DNA of 64,000 nt from Photobacterium leiognathi (GTDB lineage: Bacteria > Pseudomonadota > Gammaproteobacteria > Enterobacterales > Vibrionaceae): positions 868,001-932,000 of the forward strand of contig NZ_CP131601.1 in NCBI RefSeq assembly GCF_030685535.1, read 5' to 3'. Shown here one piece after another: positions 8,851-17,466 of the stretch (its first letter is position 1; each line of letters opens with the position of its first letter). The translations under genes were made by a program, and so were the position numbers. Under the pieces are notes generated by a model, which had not been told where the DNA came from, made no database searches, and saw nothing but the letters and a program-made list of their open reading frames with translations.

Positions 8851-9293
8851 TAAAAGATGGACAATAAAAAAGGGAGTGAAATAAAGGAAGAATAAAAATA
8901 AAGACTATTAAATAAACAGTAAATATTCTATCAAATAAAATTTGATGGAAGTTTTCTTATATCTTTAATATAGAGTTACACCACGATATCAATAATATTT
9001 GATACCATCTTTATCAGATCGTTACTTTCAAAAAGTGCATTTTCCACTTCTTTTTCAGGAACTTGTTTTTCTTCTGTCTTGTTGTCATCAAAGGTTTCTT
9101 TTACTAGCGGGACAACGACTTCCTTTAATGCGTAACCAATTAATCCTGATACTAGTAGGTTCATATTTATCTTCCTTTATATTTTGATTTTAATTTAGGT
9201 TGAGCTCTTAAATTATAAATAAACAGTAATTTATTACCATCATTAAATTGAATTAAATATCACCTTAAATAAAGAATATATTTATTAATTAAG
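8851..9293. other. AT-rich spacer between flgJ and flgK
   Basis: About 440 bases before the flgK promoter, markedly AT-rich compared with the flagellar genes around it. It contains one plausible small gene on the minus strand (8976-9164) and a perfect inverted repeat ATCAAAT-AAA-ATTTGAT at 8930-8946 that could end that gene or flgJ. No strong T-tract terminator for flgJ is visible. Confidence 0.5.
8976..9164 (-). CDS. Small protein of unknown function (62 aa)
   Basis: I do not recognise this protein. It opens with a hydrophobic, probably amphipathic or membrane-associated stretch (MNLLVSGLIGYALKEVVVPL), continues with a strongly charged, acidic middle (FDDNKTEEKQVPEKEVENAL) and ends in a hydrophobic tail (MVSNIIDIVV). 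What supports it as a gene is a good ribosome site, AAGGAAG at 9170-9176 in the minus direction, about six bases from the ATG. It lies antisense between flgJ and flgK in an AT-rich spacer, suggesting an acquired or fast-evolving small gene. It could still be a chance reading frame. Confidence 0.4.
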   Translation of the reverse strand: MNLLVSGLIGYALKEVVVPLVKETFDDNKTEEKQVPEKEVENALFESNDLIKMVSNIIDIVV

Positions 9294-9311
9294 TTGGTTC
9301 GATTTTTGCAA
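9294..9311 (+). promoter_or_regulatory. sigma-54 promoter of flgK
   Basis: TTGGTTCGATTTTTGCAA has GG at 9296-9297 and GC at 9308-9309, 10 bases apart. It lies about 50 bases before flgK, so flgKL would be its own sigma-54 unit. Confidence 0.8.
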
Positions 9312-9357
9312 GGTAGGCAGTGAATAAATCACTTTGTTGATAAGTTAGGGAATCAGT

Positions 9358-11691
9358 ATGGCGTCGGATTTAATGCAGCTTGGTATCAGTGGCTTGCGAA
9401 CATCGCAAAAGCAACTGGATGTTACCAGCCATAATATTAGTAATGTTCACACCCCGGGTTACAGCCGTCAGGTCGTTGATCAAAAAGCCGCAGATGCGCA
9501 ATGGAGTGGTGGTAACTATTACGGTAGCGGTGCCTATATTGATAGTGTGAATCGTGCTTATGATCAGTTTGCTGCCCGTGAACTGACGCTTTCTACTACC
9601 CAACTTGAAGAATCTAATGTACGTCAGCAGCACATGATGATGTTAGATGATTTCACGTCAAAAAGTGCGGTTAATACCGTTAACAGCATGAACGATTTTT
9701 ATAACTCGGTACGTTCATTGTCAGATCACCCTAACGATCTTGGCTCTCGACAAACTGTGTTAGAAAGCGCCAATCAAGCAGCAAACAGTTTTAATAATTC
9801 TTATGAAACGCTGACTAACATACGTCGAGATGTGAATGAACAACTGGATGTAACACTTGAACGTGTGAATGCATTAGGGCAAGAACTTGCCGCTATTAAT
9901 ACCAGCTTGCAAGAATTACCTGATGGCGATAAAAACCACGATTTATTAGATAAACAACGTGGCTTAATCAATGAATTAGCGAAATATACTAAAGTCACCG
10001 TCCTCGCTGATAAAGGTAGCCTTGCGGATAAAGTGATTATTGGCAGTGGTGATACTTTAGTCTCTGGCGTTGAATCTTCACAATTAAAAATGGTGAGTGG
10101 CGATCCTGATTTAGAAGATAAACAAATTGCCATTGTTAATGGTAATCAAGCTAAAGCCATTAAAAGTGACCACATAGGCGGCGGATTAGGTGCCATGTTG
10201 TCGATACGTGATGATGTGATTGATAAAAGCCTCGATGAAATGGGGCGAATGGCGATTGGCTTTTCAAAACAAATAAACGATTTGCAGCAATCGGGTACGG
10301 ACTTAACTGGTGCGATTGGTAGCGCCTTATTTACTGATGTAAATAGCCCAACATTACTTAAAGAGCGAGTGTTAAAGCCATTAGGTAGTCAAACCGATAT
10401 CGACGTCAAAATTGATGATGTTAACGCATTAAAAGCAGGTGACTATAAATTGACCACCTCATTTGATGGCACCGATTACAGCTTTAGATTGTTCGATCCT
10501 GCTGGTAATGAAATGAAACAAGCCGATGGTAGTGCATATATTGCTGCAACGGATACCTTACCATTAGAAGTCAATGTTGATGGTTTAACCCTAACTATGA
10601 ATACCGTGATGGGAACGCCGCCTGCTACTGGGCAAAGTGAAACAGTGATCATTCAACCGATGCGTCGAGGTGCTGCTAACATCGGGGTTGAAATGAATGA
10701 TCCCCGTGGGCTTGCAGGGCATCGTCAAACTAACATTGTTGAAGCAAATCCAAACAATACGGGTACAGCACAACTTAGCCAAACATCACAGCAGACACCA
10801 GATGCCTTAGCTGGCACTTATCAAATTGACATTATTAACAGTGCAGATTTAGTAGCGGCAAATAATGCAGCAAATTCAGGAACGGCAACGTTTGAAGCTA
10901 TTTCAGGAGCCGCTGCGGAGAATGCGGTAGGCAACTACACCATTACAGTTAATGCTACGAATAAACTATCTATGAACGATGGTTCAGGTAATGCGGTTAA
11001 ACTGATTGATGATACAGGCGCAGAAGTGACAGAGCTTGATTACCCACTTACCACAACAGGTAACACTTTAACTATGGTTGCTAATGATGGTAGCCAAGTG
11101 AGTGTTGCAACGCTAAGTAATGGTGCTGTTGATGGTGATGAGTTCTCTTTAGCTATTACCACATCAGATAAATTGACAGTAAGAAACACCCAAACTAATA
11201 CCCTAATGGATTTAAAAGATGATGCGGGTAATACCGTTCAGGCTTTGGCTTATCCATTAACGAATGCCAATAAAGAAATTACTTTTGCAGGTCAAACGAC
11301 CTCGACATTGTCACTGAGTGATAATGCTAATGTCGGTGATAACTTCTCTGTGACCTTAGGGCGCAGCAGTGCGGTAGGTGGCAACACTAACTTTTTAGCA
11401 ATGCAGCAAATTCAGCATGGCAAAACCATGAACGAGGGCAAATCGAGTGTGATTGATTTGTTTGAAGGGTTAGCAACAGACATTGGTATGTTAAAGAATA
11501 ATGCGGATAAAACCGCAGAAGTCAATCAATTGGATTTTGATGCCGCGTCCGAGCGAGTATCGAACTTATCGGGTGTTAATCTTGATGAAGAAGCCGCTAA
11601 TCTTATGAAGTTTCAGCAATCTTACATGGCATCATCTCGGATCATGTCAGTGGCTAAAGAAACCTTTGATACCTTAATGCGTACCGTGTAG
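9358..11691 (+). CDS. flgK: Hook-filament junction protein FlgK (long form)
   Basis: 777 residues, clearly longer than the roughly 550-650 usual for FlgK. FlgK (HAP1) joins hook to filament. N-terminal motif TSHNISNVHTPGYSRQVVDQ and C-terminal block SGVNLDEEAANLMKFQQSYM are conserved. Between them lie about 300 residues with three related beta-rich segments, near residues 362-416, 535-573 and 604-642; the last two share the pattern KL-(10)-DLKDD/LIDDTG-(6)-L-YPLT. The extra length probably forms added surface domains. ATG 9358 follows TAGGGA at 9346-9351. Confidence 0.93.
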   Translation: MASDLMQLGISGLRTSQKQLDVTSHNISNVHTPGYSRQVVDQKAADAQWSGGNYYGSGAYIDSVNRAYDQFAARELTLSTTQLEESNVRQQHMMMLDDFTSKSAVNTVNSMNDFYNSVRSLSDHPNDLGSRQTVLESANQAANSFNNSYETLTNIRRDVNEQLDVTLERVNALGQELAAINTSLQELPDGDKNHDLLDKQRGLINELAKYTKVTVLADKGSLADKVIIGSGDTLVSGVESSQLKMVSGDPDLEDKQIAIVNGNQAKAIKSDHIGGGLGAMLSIRDDVIDKSLDEMGRMAIGFSKQINDLQQSGTDLTGAIGSALFTDVNSPTLLKERVLKPLGSQTDIDVKIDDVNALKAGDYKLTTSFDGTDYSFRLFDPAGNEMKQADGSAYIAATDTLPLEVNVDGLTLTMNTVMGTPPATGQSETVIIQPMRRGAANIGVEMNDPRGLAGHRQTNIVEANPNNTGTAQLSQTSQQTPDALAGTYQIDIINSADLVAANNAANSGTATFEAISGAAAENAVGNYTITVNATNKLSMNDGSGNAVKLIDDTGAEVTELDYPLTTTGNTLTMVANDGSQVSVATLSNGAVDGDEFSLAITTSDKLTVRNTQTNTLMDLKDDAGNTVQALAYPLTNANKEITFAGQTTSTLSLSDNANVGDNFSVTLGRSSAVGGNTNFLAMQQIQHGKTMNEGKSSVIDLFEGLATDIGMLKNNADKTAEVNQLDFDAASERVSNLSGVNLDEEAANLMKFQQSYMASSRIMSVAKETFDTLMRTV

Positions 11692-11703
11692 TAGGAGTAA
11701 ATC

Positions 11704-12939
11704 ATGATTAACCGAGTTTCTACTGCTAGCCAGTATCAAAGTTTAACCTCGAATTTAATGCGCAAGCAGGGTGAACTAAATACCAGTAATGAACATTTAG
11801 CGACGGGTCGACGCGTATTAACCGCGGGTGATGATCCTGTTTCATCAGTAATGATTCAGAATTATCGTCAAGAGCAGACACTCATCACGCAATATCAAGA
11901 TGCGATAACATTAGCGACCAACCGCATGAATGTGACGGAATCAACGTTAACGGGTGTAGAGAATAATCTTGATGTGACGAAACAAAAAGTCATTCGCATG
12001 ATCAACGGTGCTATGGCAGCGGAAGATCGCAGTGCATTTAAAGATGAATTGCAGAGCCTTTATGATGAGTTATTAGGGTTAGCGAACACTCAAGATGAAT
12101 CTGGTAACTATATTTTTGCAGGTACACAATCTGCCACCAAACCTTTTATGCAAAATGGGCAAACGCCGCCAACCATTGTTTACCAAGGGGATGATCAAGC
12201 GCGTCATAGCCAAATAGATAAAAACTTAGAGGTGAAGACCAGCTTAACGGGTAATGATGTCTTCATGGCGATACCCAACCCTTATGGTGATTACCGCCCT
12301 GATTTTTCTAACTTACAACCAGACTCGCAACTACATGTTTTAACGGCAACAAATAGCAATCCTAACGACAGCAATAATTACAGTGTAAAGTTTGTCGATA
12401 ATGCTGGTGTAATGGAATATCAACTTTATCAAGGGGATCCAACAACAGGTGTATTATTGGAACAAAATACTTATGAGCCTGAAGTGGGGATAAGCTTTGA
12501 TCTCGCAGCTGCTGGTGGTGCGGGAACGTTAGACTTTCAATTTGATGGTGAAATAAAACTTGGTGATAGTGTCGCGTTAAACCCAAGTAAAACCTTTAAC
12601 GTTTTAGACTCTCTTCAAGATGCGATTAACAACGCAGAACAGCCAACGTCATCAGCAGAAGGTAATGCCAATTTACAACGTGTTATTGATGATTTAAATG
12701 GCGCATTCATTCACATGAACCAGCAGCGCTCGCAGGTTGGTAGTGTGTTACAAACCCTTGATAGACAGGGCGAACAACACAAAGATTTTGAATTAACGTT
12801 GAATAAAGCACAAAGTGGTTTAGAAGATCTCGACTACAGCAAAGCGATCATTGATATGAATGAACAATCGATGGCACTGCAAGCATCACAGGCAGCGTTT
12901 AATAAGACAAAAGAACTCACATTATTTAATTATTTATAG
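11704..12939 (+). CDS. flgL: Hook-filament junction protein FlgL
   Basis: 411 residues. FlgL (HAP3) is the second junction protein under the filament. It is flagellin-like at both ends: N-terminal SNEHLATGRRVLTAGDDPVS and C-terminal SKAIIDMNEQSMALQASQAA. GTAGGAGTAA gives the ribosome site before ATG 11704. It lies 12 bases after flgK and is followed by a strong terminator. Confidence 0.95.
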   Translation: MINRVSTASQYQSLTSNLMRKQGELNTSNEHLATGRRVLTAGDDPVSSVMIQNYRQEQTLITQYQDAITLATNRMNVTESTLTGVENNLDVTKQKVIRMINGAMAAEDRSAFKDELQSLYDELLGLANTQDESGNYIFAGTQSATKPFMQNGQTPPTIVYQGDDQARHSQIDKNLEVKTSLTGNDVFMAIPNPYGDYRPDFSNLQPDSQLHVLTATNSNPNDSNNYSVKFVDNAGVMEYQLYQGDPTTGVLLEQNTYEPEVGISFDLAAAGGAGTLDFQFDGEIKLGDSVALNPSKTFNVLDSLQDAINNAEQPTSSAEGNANLQRVIDDLNGAFIHMNQQRSQVGSVLQTLDRQGEQHKDFELTLNKAQSGLEDLDYSKAIIDMNEQSMALQASQAAFNKTKELTLFNYL

Positions 12940-12956
12940 CTATCTGACACAGAATT

Positions 12957-12985
12957 AAGCGGCAATAAGTTGCCGCTTTTTTTTG
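12957..12985 (+). terminator. Terminator after flgL
   Basis: Stem AGCGGCAA (12958-12965), loop TAAG, TTGCCGCT (12970-12977), then a run of T. It isolates flgKL from the flagellin gene. Confidence 0.9.
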
Positions 12986-13042
12986 TTTAACTAACTGTAA
13001 AAAAAAGTTAACCCTTGATAAGAAAAAAAATAAAAAAAACAT

Positions 13043-13069
13043 TAAAGCATTTTCTGACTGTGCCGTTAA
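13043..13069 (+). promoter_or_regulatory. sigma-28 (FliA) promoter of flagellin gene
   Basis: TAAAGCAT (13043-13050), an 11-base spacer, and GCCGTTAA (13062-13069) closely match the FliA consensus TAAA-N15-GCCGATAA. The element lies 70 bases before the flagellin start. FliA itself is encoded at 39715 in this window. Confidence 0.85.
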
Positions 13070-13137
13070 AGAAATCACAACAGGAAAAACTTAGTTAGCC
13101 CGGGAATCGCTGGGTATCAAATCAAGGAGCTACAATT

Positions 13138-14535
13138 ATGGCTGTTACAGTTAATACTAACGTCTCTGCAATGACCGCCCAGCGTTACCTAAACGGTGCA
13201 AGCAACGGCGTTGCTAATAGCATGGAAAAACTTTCTTCTGGTCTTCGCATTAACTCTGCAAAAGATGATGCTGCAGGTCTTCAAATCTCAAACCGTTTAA
13301 CAAGCCAAACAAACGGTCTAAATGTAGCTATGCGTAATGCCAACGATGGTATCTCTATGGCGCAAACGGCTGAAGGCGCGATGTCAGAAACAACAAACAT
13401 GCTACAACGTATGCGTGATTTGTCTCTTCAAGCAGCGAATGGCTCAAACTCAACAGAAGACCGTGAAGCACTTCAAAAAGAAGTTGATGCGCTACAAACA
13501 GAAATGACCCGTATCGCAGAAACAACCACGTTCGGTGGTCAACAATTACTGGATGGTACATTCGGTACGAAATCTTTCCAAGTTGGCTCAAATGCTAATG
13601 AAACCATTGCTGTCACATTGGGTGATGTGTCTTCAAATGCTATCGGCAGCCAAACTGCAGGTGGTGCTGGTACAGTATTCGGTGCAGCTACTCCAGCAAC
13701 TACAGAGGGTGAAGATTATGCGGACGGTCTTACACCTGGTGATATAACGATTCATGGCGGTAACGGTAGTAAAACTGTTTCTCTTACAGGTACTGATAAA
13801 GTGACTGATGTAGCTGATAAGATCAATAAAGCTGGAAGTGGGGTTACGGCATCAACTTCTGTAACGACAAAAATTGATAACTTAGTTGCTGGTGAGACTG
13901 GTACGTTAGAGATTGGTGATGATTCATTTAACCTAGCGAAATACAATGGTTCAATGGAAGATTTAGCATCTGATCTTGGTAAAGCAGGTTACGATGCAAC
14001 TATTGATGATGCTGGTGCGCTAACGGTTACAGCAAAAGATGTTAATGGTATTAAAGTGACAGATGCACTTGATACTGGGATTACTCTTGATGGTGTTGCG
14101 GCAGGTGCTGCCGATGAAGAAATTGTTAAAAATGCGGAATTAAAATTATCTTCATCTGATTCGTTCTCTGTGACTGGTGCAAATGTCGGTGAAATTATAA
14201 ATGATACTACATCATCGTTAAATTCAGTTAAAGATGTTGACGTAACATCGGCAGCAGGTGCGCAAGATGCATTAGATGTTATTGATGCAGCAATTGCTGG
14301 TATTGATGCGCAACGTGCAGATTTAGGTGCGGTACAAAACCGTTTCAACCACACGTTAAATAACCTTGCGAACATCAATGAAAATGTGAATGCATCAAAC
14401 AGCCGTATTAAAGATGTCGATTTCGCAGCTGAAACCACTAACATGACGAAGAACCAAATTCTGCAACAAGCAAGTACTTCTATTCTTGCACAAGCTAAGC
14501 AGATCCCTCAGGCGGCACTTAGCCTACTGGGTTAA
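13138..14535 (+). CDS. Flagellin
   Basis: 465 residues; the filament subunit, exported through the flagellar type III system. The N-terminal D0/D1 ([19 protein letters not shown] through about 165) and C-terminal D1/D0 (about 375-465, ending [10 protein letters not shown]) are typical of Vibrionaceae polar flagellins. The middle (about 175-370) is longer than the roughly 375-residue Vibrio flagellins and is rich in Asp, Gly, Thr and Ala: a variable surface domain. It is the only flagellin in the window, so I leave the paralogue letter open. Ribosome site AAGGAG at 13123-13128. Confidence 0.93.
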   Translation: MAVTVNTNVSAMTAQRYLNGASNGVANSMEKLSSGLRINSAKDDAAGLQISNRLTSQTNGLNVAMRNANDGISMAQTAEGAMSETTNMLQRMRDLSLQAANGSNSTEDREALQKEVDALQTEMTRIAETTTFGGQQLLDGTFGTKSFQVGSNANETIAVTLGDVSSNAIGSQTAGGAGTVFGAATPATTEGEDYADGLTPGDITIHGGNGSKTVSLTGTDKVTDVADKINKAGSGVTASTSVTTKIDNLVAGETGTLEIGDDSFNLAKYNGSMEDLASDLGKAGYDATIDDAGALTVTAKDVNGIKVTDALDTGITLDGVAAGAADEEIVKNAELKLSSSDSFSVTGANVGEIINDTTSSLNSVKDVDVTSAAGAQDALDVIDAAIAGIDAQRADLGAVQNRFNHTLNNLANINENVNASNSRIKDVDFAAETTNMTKNQILQQASTSILAQAKQIPQAALSLLG

Positions 14536-14546
14536 TCATTAAAATG

Positions 14547-14577
14547 AAGCCCTGTATTTCAATACAGGGCTTTTTTA
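14547..14577 (+). terminator. Terminator after flagellin gene
   Basis: Stem AGCCCTGTAT, loop TTCA, ATACAGGGCT followed by TTTTTT. It makes the flagellin message monocistronic or limits read-through into flaG. Confidence 0.92.
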
Positions 14578-14605
14578 CTTACAGCGATATCGCTAAGGAC
14601 TGGCT

Positions 14606-15031
14606 ATGGCGATCAATCCAATAAATATATCTTCATCGTCTTTAATCTCTAATCTGGATATGGAAGGCGATAAGAAAGTTCGTCACACTTCCCCTCAAGA
14701 CGTAGAGCAACAAACTGTTAGCTCTGAATCTTCCCTATCATCGATAAAGGCTGTTAATCCTATTGATTCCAGTGACATTGACGATCCCCTTAATTCATCT
14801 TTGCTAGAGCAAAAGTCTGAACAAGAGAGAATTAAGCAGATTGAAATGGCATTACAATCTGCTAATCGCTCGTTACGCTTTCATCAAGATGATGAATCAG
14901 GTAAACAAATTGCCACCATAGTTGATAACAAAACGGGTGAAGTGATTCGACAAGTTCCGGCACAAGAATTGCTAGATTTAAACAAAAATTTGACCAAGTA
15001 CGGTTTAAGCTCGTTAAGTCATAAAGTGTAA
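14606..15031 (+). CDS. flaG: FlaG family flagellar protein
   Basis: 141 residues. The C-terminal 75 residues are a FlaG domain (SANRSLRFHQDDESGKQIAT; VRQVPAQELLDL-like segment IRQVPAQELLDLNKNL). The N-terminal half is low complexity, Ser- and Asp-rich. FlaG proteins influence filament length; position between flagellin and fliD is standard. AAGGA at 14595-14599 precedes ATG 14606. Confidence 0.9.
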   Translation: MAINPINISSSSLISNLDMEGDKKVRHTSPQDVEQQTVSSESSLSSIKAVNPIDSSDIDDPLNSSLLEQKSEQERIKQIEMALQSANRSLRFHQDDESGKQIATIVDNKTGEVIRQVPAQELLDLNKNLTKYGLSSLSHKV

Positions 15032-15042
15032 AAGGAAAACTC

Positions 15043-16428
15043 ATGGGGTTAAGTGCAGGTGGTTTAGCTTCTGGTTTAGACGTTGCGGGTATGACGCAAC
15101 AATTAGTTGCAGCGGAACGTGCGCCGAAAGAGCAGCGCATTAAAGAGCAACAACAAAAATTGGAAGTACAGTTAAGTGGCTACGGGCAAATTAAATCCGC
15201 GGTATCTGGTTTAGAAGATATGGTGAAGAAATTTTCTGAAGATAAGGTATTTGCAGGTCAATCAGCTAAATCATCTGAAAGTGGGTTTGTTTCTGTTGAA
15301 GCATCAGATAAAGCGAGAAATGGTAGCTATACCGTTGAAGTGTTAGAAATTGCTAAATCTCATAAAGTGGTCACCAACAATGCCTTTGATGCAGATCCTA
15401 AAGCAAAACTGGGATCGGGCGATTTGGAAATTACGGTTGATGGTAAAACCATGTCTGTCACCATTGAACCAGATAAAAGCAGTTTAAAAGATGTACTGAA
15501 TGCAATTAACAATTCTGCGGATAACCCTGGTGTAACGGCAACGGTTATTAATGATGCAAATGGTTCGAAAATTGTTTTTTCAAGCACTGATACCGATGTT
15601 GCCAATGAAATATCGATAGATGCATCAGGGATGACGGGTGAGCTAGCCAAATTAAGCTTTGATCCTGCCAATCCAACAGCCAATGCCGATATGGTCGAGA
15701 TGCAAAACGGTGTTGATGCCAAAATTAAAATTGATAACTTCACCGAGATCACTAGTAGTAGTAATAAAATCGAAGATGCCATTGAAGGTGTAACACTCGA
15801 TATTAAAAAACTCACAAATACTGACGATGTTAAGTTTGCAACGATAGATATTACTAACGATACTTCAACGGCAAAGTCTTCTATTGAATCCTTCGTTGAA
15901 AAGTACAATGAGTTTATTGATACCGCAGATAGTTTAAGTAAATACGATACAGAGTCTAAATCTAGTGGCCCATTAAACGGTGATAGTTTAACCCGCTCAA
16001 TCATCAGTCAAATGCGAAATATGATGAATGCGGGGATCGAAGTTGATGGCAGAACATATAGTTTAAGTGATTTTGGTATTACCACTGACCGTTACGGAAA
16101 AATCGAGATTGATGACGATAAGTTAGATGATGCATTAAAAGATAACTTTAATGCGTTTAACGCTTTTTTCCATACCGATGAAAAGGGTTTTCTTGATAAA
16201 GCCGAAGCCATTTTTAAAGGTTACACCAGTTCAACGGACGGCTCCCTAACCAATAAAGAGAAAAGTTTAAAAGAGCAGCAAGACAGATTAAATGATGATA
16301 TGGATGATTTGAATGAGCGAATGAAAGCGTTTGAAGAGCGAACCTATCAACAGTTTACCGCGATGGATGCAGCTATTGGAAAAATGAATAATCAGCTGAA
16401 TACCATGATGAGCCTAATGACATTTTAA
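15043..16428 (+). CDS. fliD: Filament cap protein FliD
   Basis: 461 residues. FliD (HAP2) caps the filament tip and helps flagellin fold. It starts MGLSAGGLASGLDVAGMTQQ, the conserved FliD N-terminus, and the C-terminal coiled-coil (about 395-450, LKEQQDRLNDDMDDLNERMK) is intact. AAAGGAAA provides the ribosome site. Eleven bases after flaG. Confidence 0.95.
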   Translation: MGLSAGGLASGLDVAGMTQQLVAAERAPKEQRIKEQQQKLEVQLSGYGQIKSAVSGLEDMVKKFSEDKVFAGQSAKSSESGFVSVEASDKARNGSYTVEVLEIAKSHKVVTNNAFDADPKAKLGSGDLEITVDGKTMSVTIEPDKSSLKDVLNAINNSADNPGVTATVINDANGSKIVFSSTDTDVANEISIDASGMTGELAKLSFDPANPTANADMVEMQNGVDAKIKIDNFTEITSSSNKIEDAIEGVTLDIKKLTNTDDVKFATIDITNDTSTAKSSIESFVEKYNEFIDTADSLSKYDTESKSSGPLNGDSLTRSIISQMRNMMNAGIEVDGRTYSLSDFGITTDRYGKIEIDDDKLDDALKDNFNAFNAFFHTDEKGFLDKAEAIFKGYTSSTDGSLTNKEKSLKEQQDRLNDDMDDLNERMKAFEERTYQQFTAMDAAIGKMNNQLNTMMSLMTF

Positions 16429-16433
16429 AGTGA

Positions 16434-16739
16434 ATGAAAATGGAAAAATTAACTCAACTCGAACAGCAGATTGAACAGCTTTTACAGCAGCAAGATTATC
16501 CTGATGATTTTCCTCAACAATTAGAAAATTTAGTTGCTCTGCGTCATCAAGAAGTAGAAAACATCTTAGGCCAACCTGATTTAACGCGCGTGGTGTTTGA
16601 TGATGTGGTTGCACGCACCAAAGCATTAAAAAGCTTAATTCAAAAGCATAAAGATATTATTGGTGAGCTTTTAGTGCGTTCGAAAAAGAGCAAACAATCG
16701 TTATCACTGTACAGCAATATTCAACAAAACGGTTCTTAG
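16434..16739 (+). CDS. flaI: FliT-like flagellar chaperone (FlaI)
   Basis: 101 residues, helical and charged. In Vibrionaceae this position between fliD and fliS holds flaI, a probable counterpart of the FliD chaperone FliT. The sequence has no catalytic motif; heptad-like Leu and Gln (LTQLEQQIEQLLQQQ) fit a small export chaperone. It starts five bases after the fliD stop. The function is inferred mainly from position. Confidence 0.75.
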   Translation: MKMEKLTQLEQQIEQLLQQQDYPDDFPQQLENLVALRHQEVENILGQPDLTRVVFDDVVARTKALKSLIQKHKDIIGELLVRSKKSKQSLSLYSNIQQNGS

Positions 16740-16791
16740 TCTTCTTGGTTTTGTTGATTTTGATTTCACTTATTAAATAAGGGATTACATC

Positions 16792-17193
16792 ATGCGTGGC
16801 TCTCTTCAGGCATATAAAAAAGTTTCAGTAAACGCACAATTATCCAGTGCTTCTCCTCACCGTGTTATTCAAATGCTGTATGCAGGGGCGATTGAGCGTT
16901 TAATTCAAGGAAAAGCGGCAATGGAGCAAGGCAATGTTGCGGTTAAATGTGAGCGTTTAAGCAAAGCATTAGATATCGTATTAAGCCTACGTGACTGCTT
17001 ATCAATGGAAGACGGCGGTGATATTGCTAAGAACCTTGATTCACTTTATGAGTTTATGGCAAGCGAAATTACCCGCGCAAACGCTGAAAATCAAACTAAG
17101 CCTATCGATGATGTAATTGGTATGCTACGTGAAATTAAATCGGCATGGGATCAAATTCCTGCGGAATATCATCACCTAAGTGAAGCAAGTTAA
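16792..17193 (+). CDS. fliS: Flagellin export chaperone FliS
   Basis: 133 residues. FliS binds the flagellin C-terminus in the cytoplasm and keeps it unpolymerised until export. Family signatures are ASPHRVIQMLYAGAIERLIQ (about 20-39) and the helical C-terminal part (LREIKSAWDQI). It is called FlaJ in Vibrio. Final gene of the flaG-fliD-flaI-fliS unit. Confidence 0.94.
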   Translation: MRGSLQAYKKVSVNAQLSSASPHRVIQMLYAGAIERLIQGKAAMEQGNVAVKCERLSKALDIVLSLRDCLSMEDGGDIAKNLDSLYEFMASEITRANAENQTKPIDDVIGMLREIKSAWDQIPAEYHHLSEAS

Positions 17194-17263
17194 ATTAATA
17201 AATGCGTGTTTTGATGCATATTGGTGACGAAACGCTGCAAAATATTACTAATTTATGACAGAT

Positions 17264-17310
17264 ATAGGATGAATCGCTGTAAACGGGCAATATTCATCCT
17301 ATTATTTTAT
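17264..17310 (+). terminator. Probable terminator after fliS
   Basis: Inverted repeat ATAGGATGAAT (17264-17274) and ATTCATCCTAT (17292-17302), 11 paired bases around a 17-base loop, followed by TATTTTAT. The long loop and mixed T-tract make it weaker than the others here. The rest of the 17194-17466 gap shows no convincing gene. Confidence 0.5.
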
Positions 17311-17466
17311 ATATCCTTGTATTGGTATCACACCTTTCTGCTATCAAATATTGCCTTATCGTGTTGTTTAATTACAATAGACCTTAATAATATTGGCTGT
17401 GGTTCTCATTTTTATGAGTAAGCCAGTAATTACATCATTTCTATGAAGGCAGGCTATATCCATTCT

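Noticed and set aside
15360..16004. 214-codon minus frame inside fliD
   Set aside because: A shadow of fliD; long Ser/Ile/Leu-rich antisense frames arise from the Asp/Asn/Lys-rich codons of the real gene.
17221..17421. 66-codon frame between fliS and flrA
   Set aside because: It overlaps an inverted repeat likely to be a terminator, lacks a ribosome site and resembles no protein I know.
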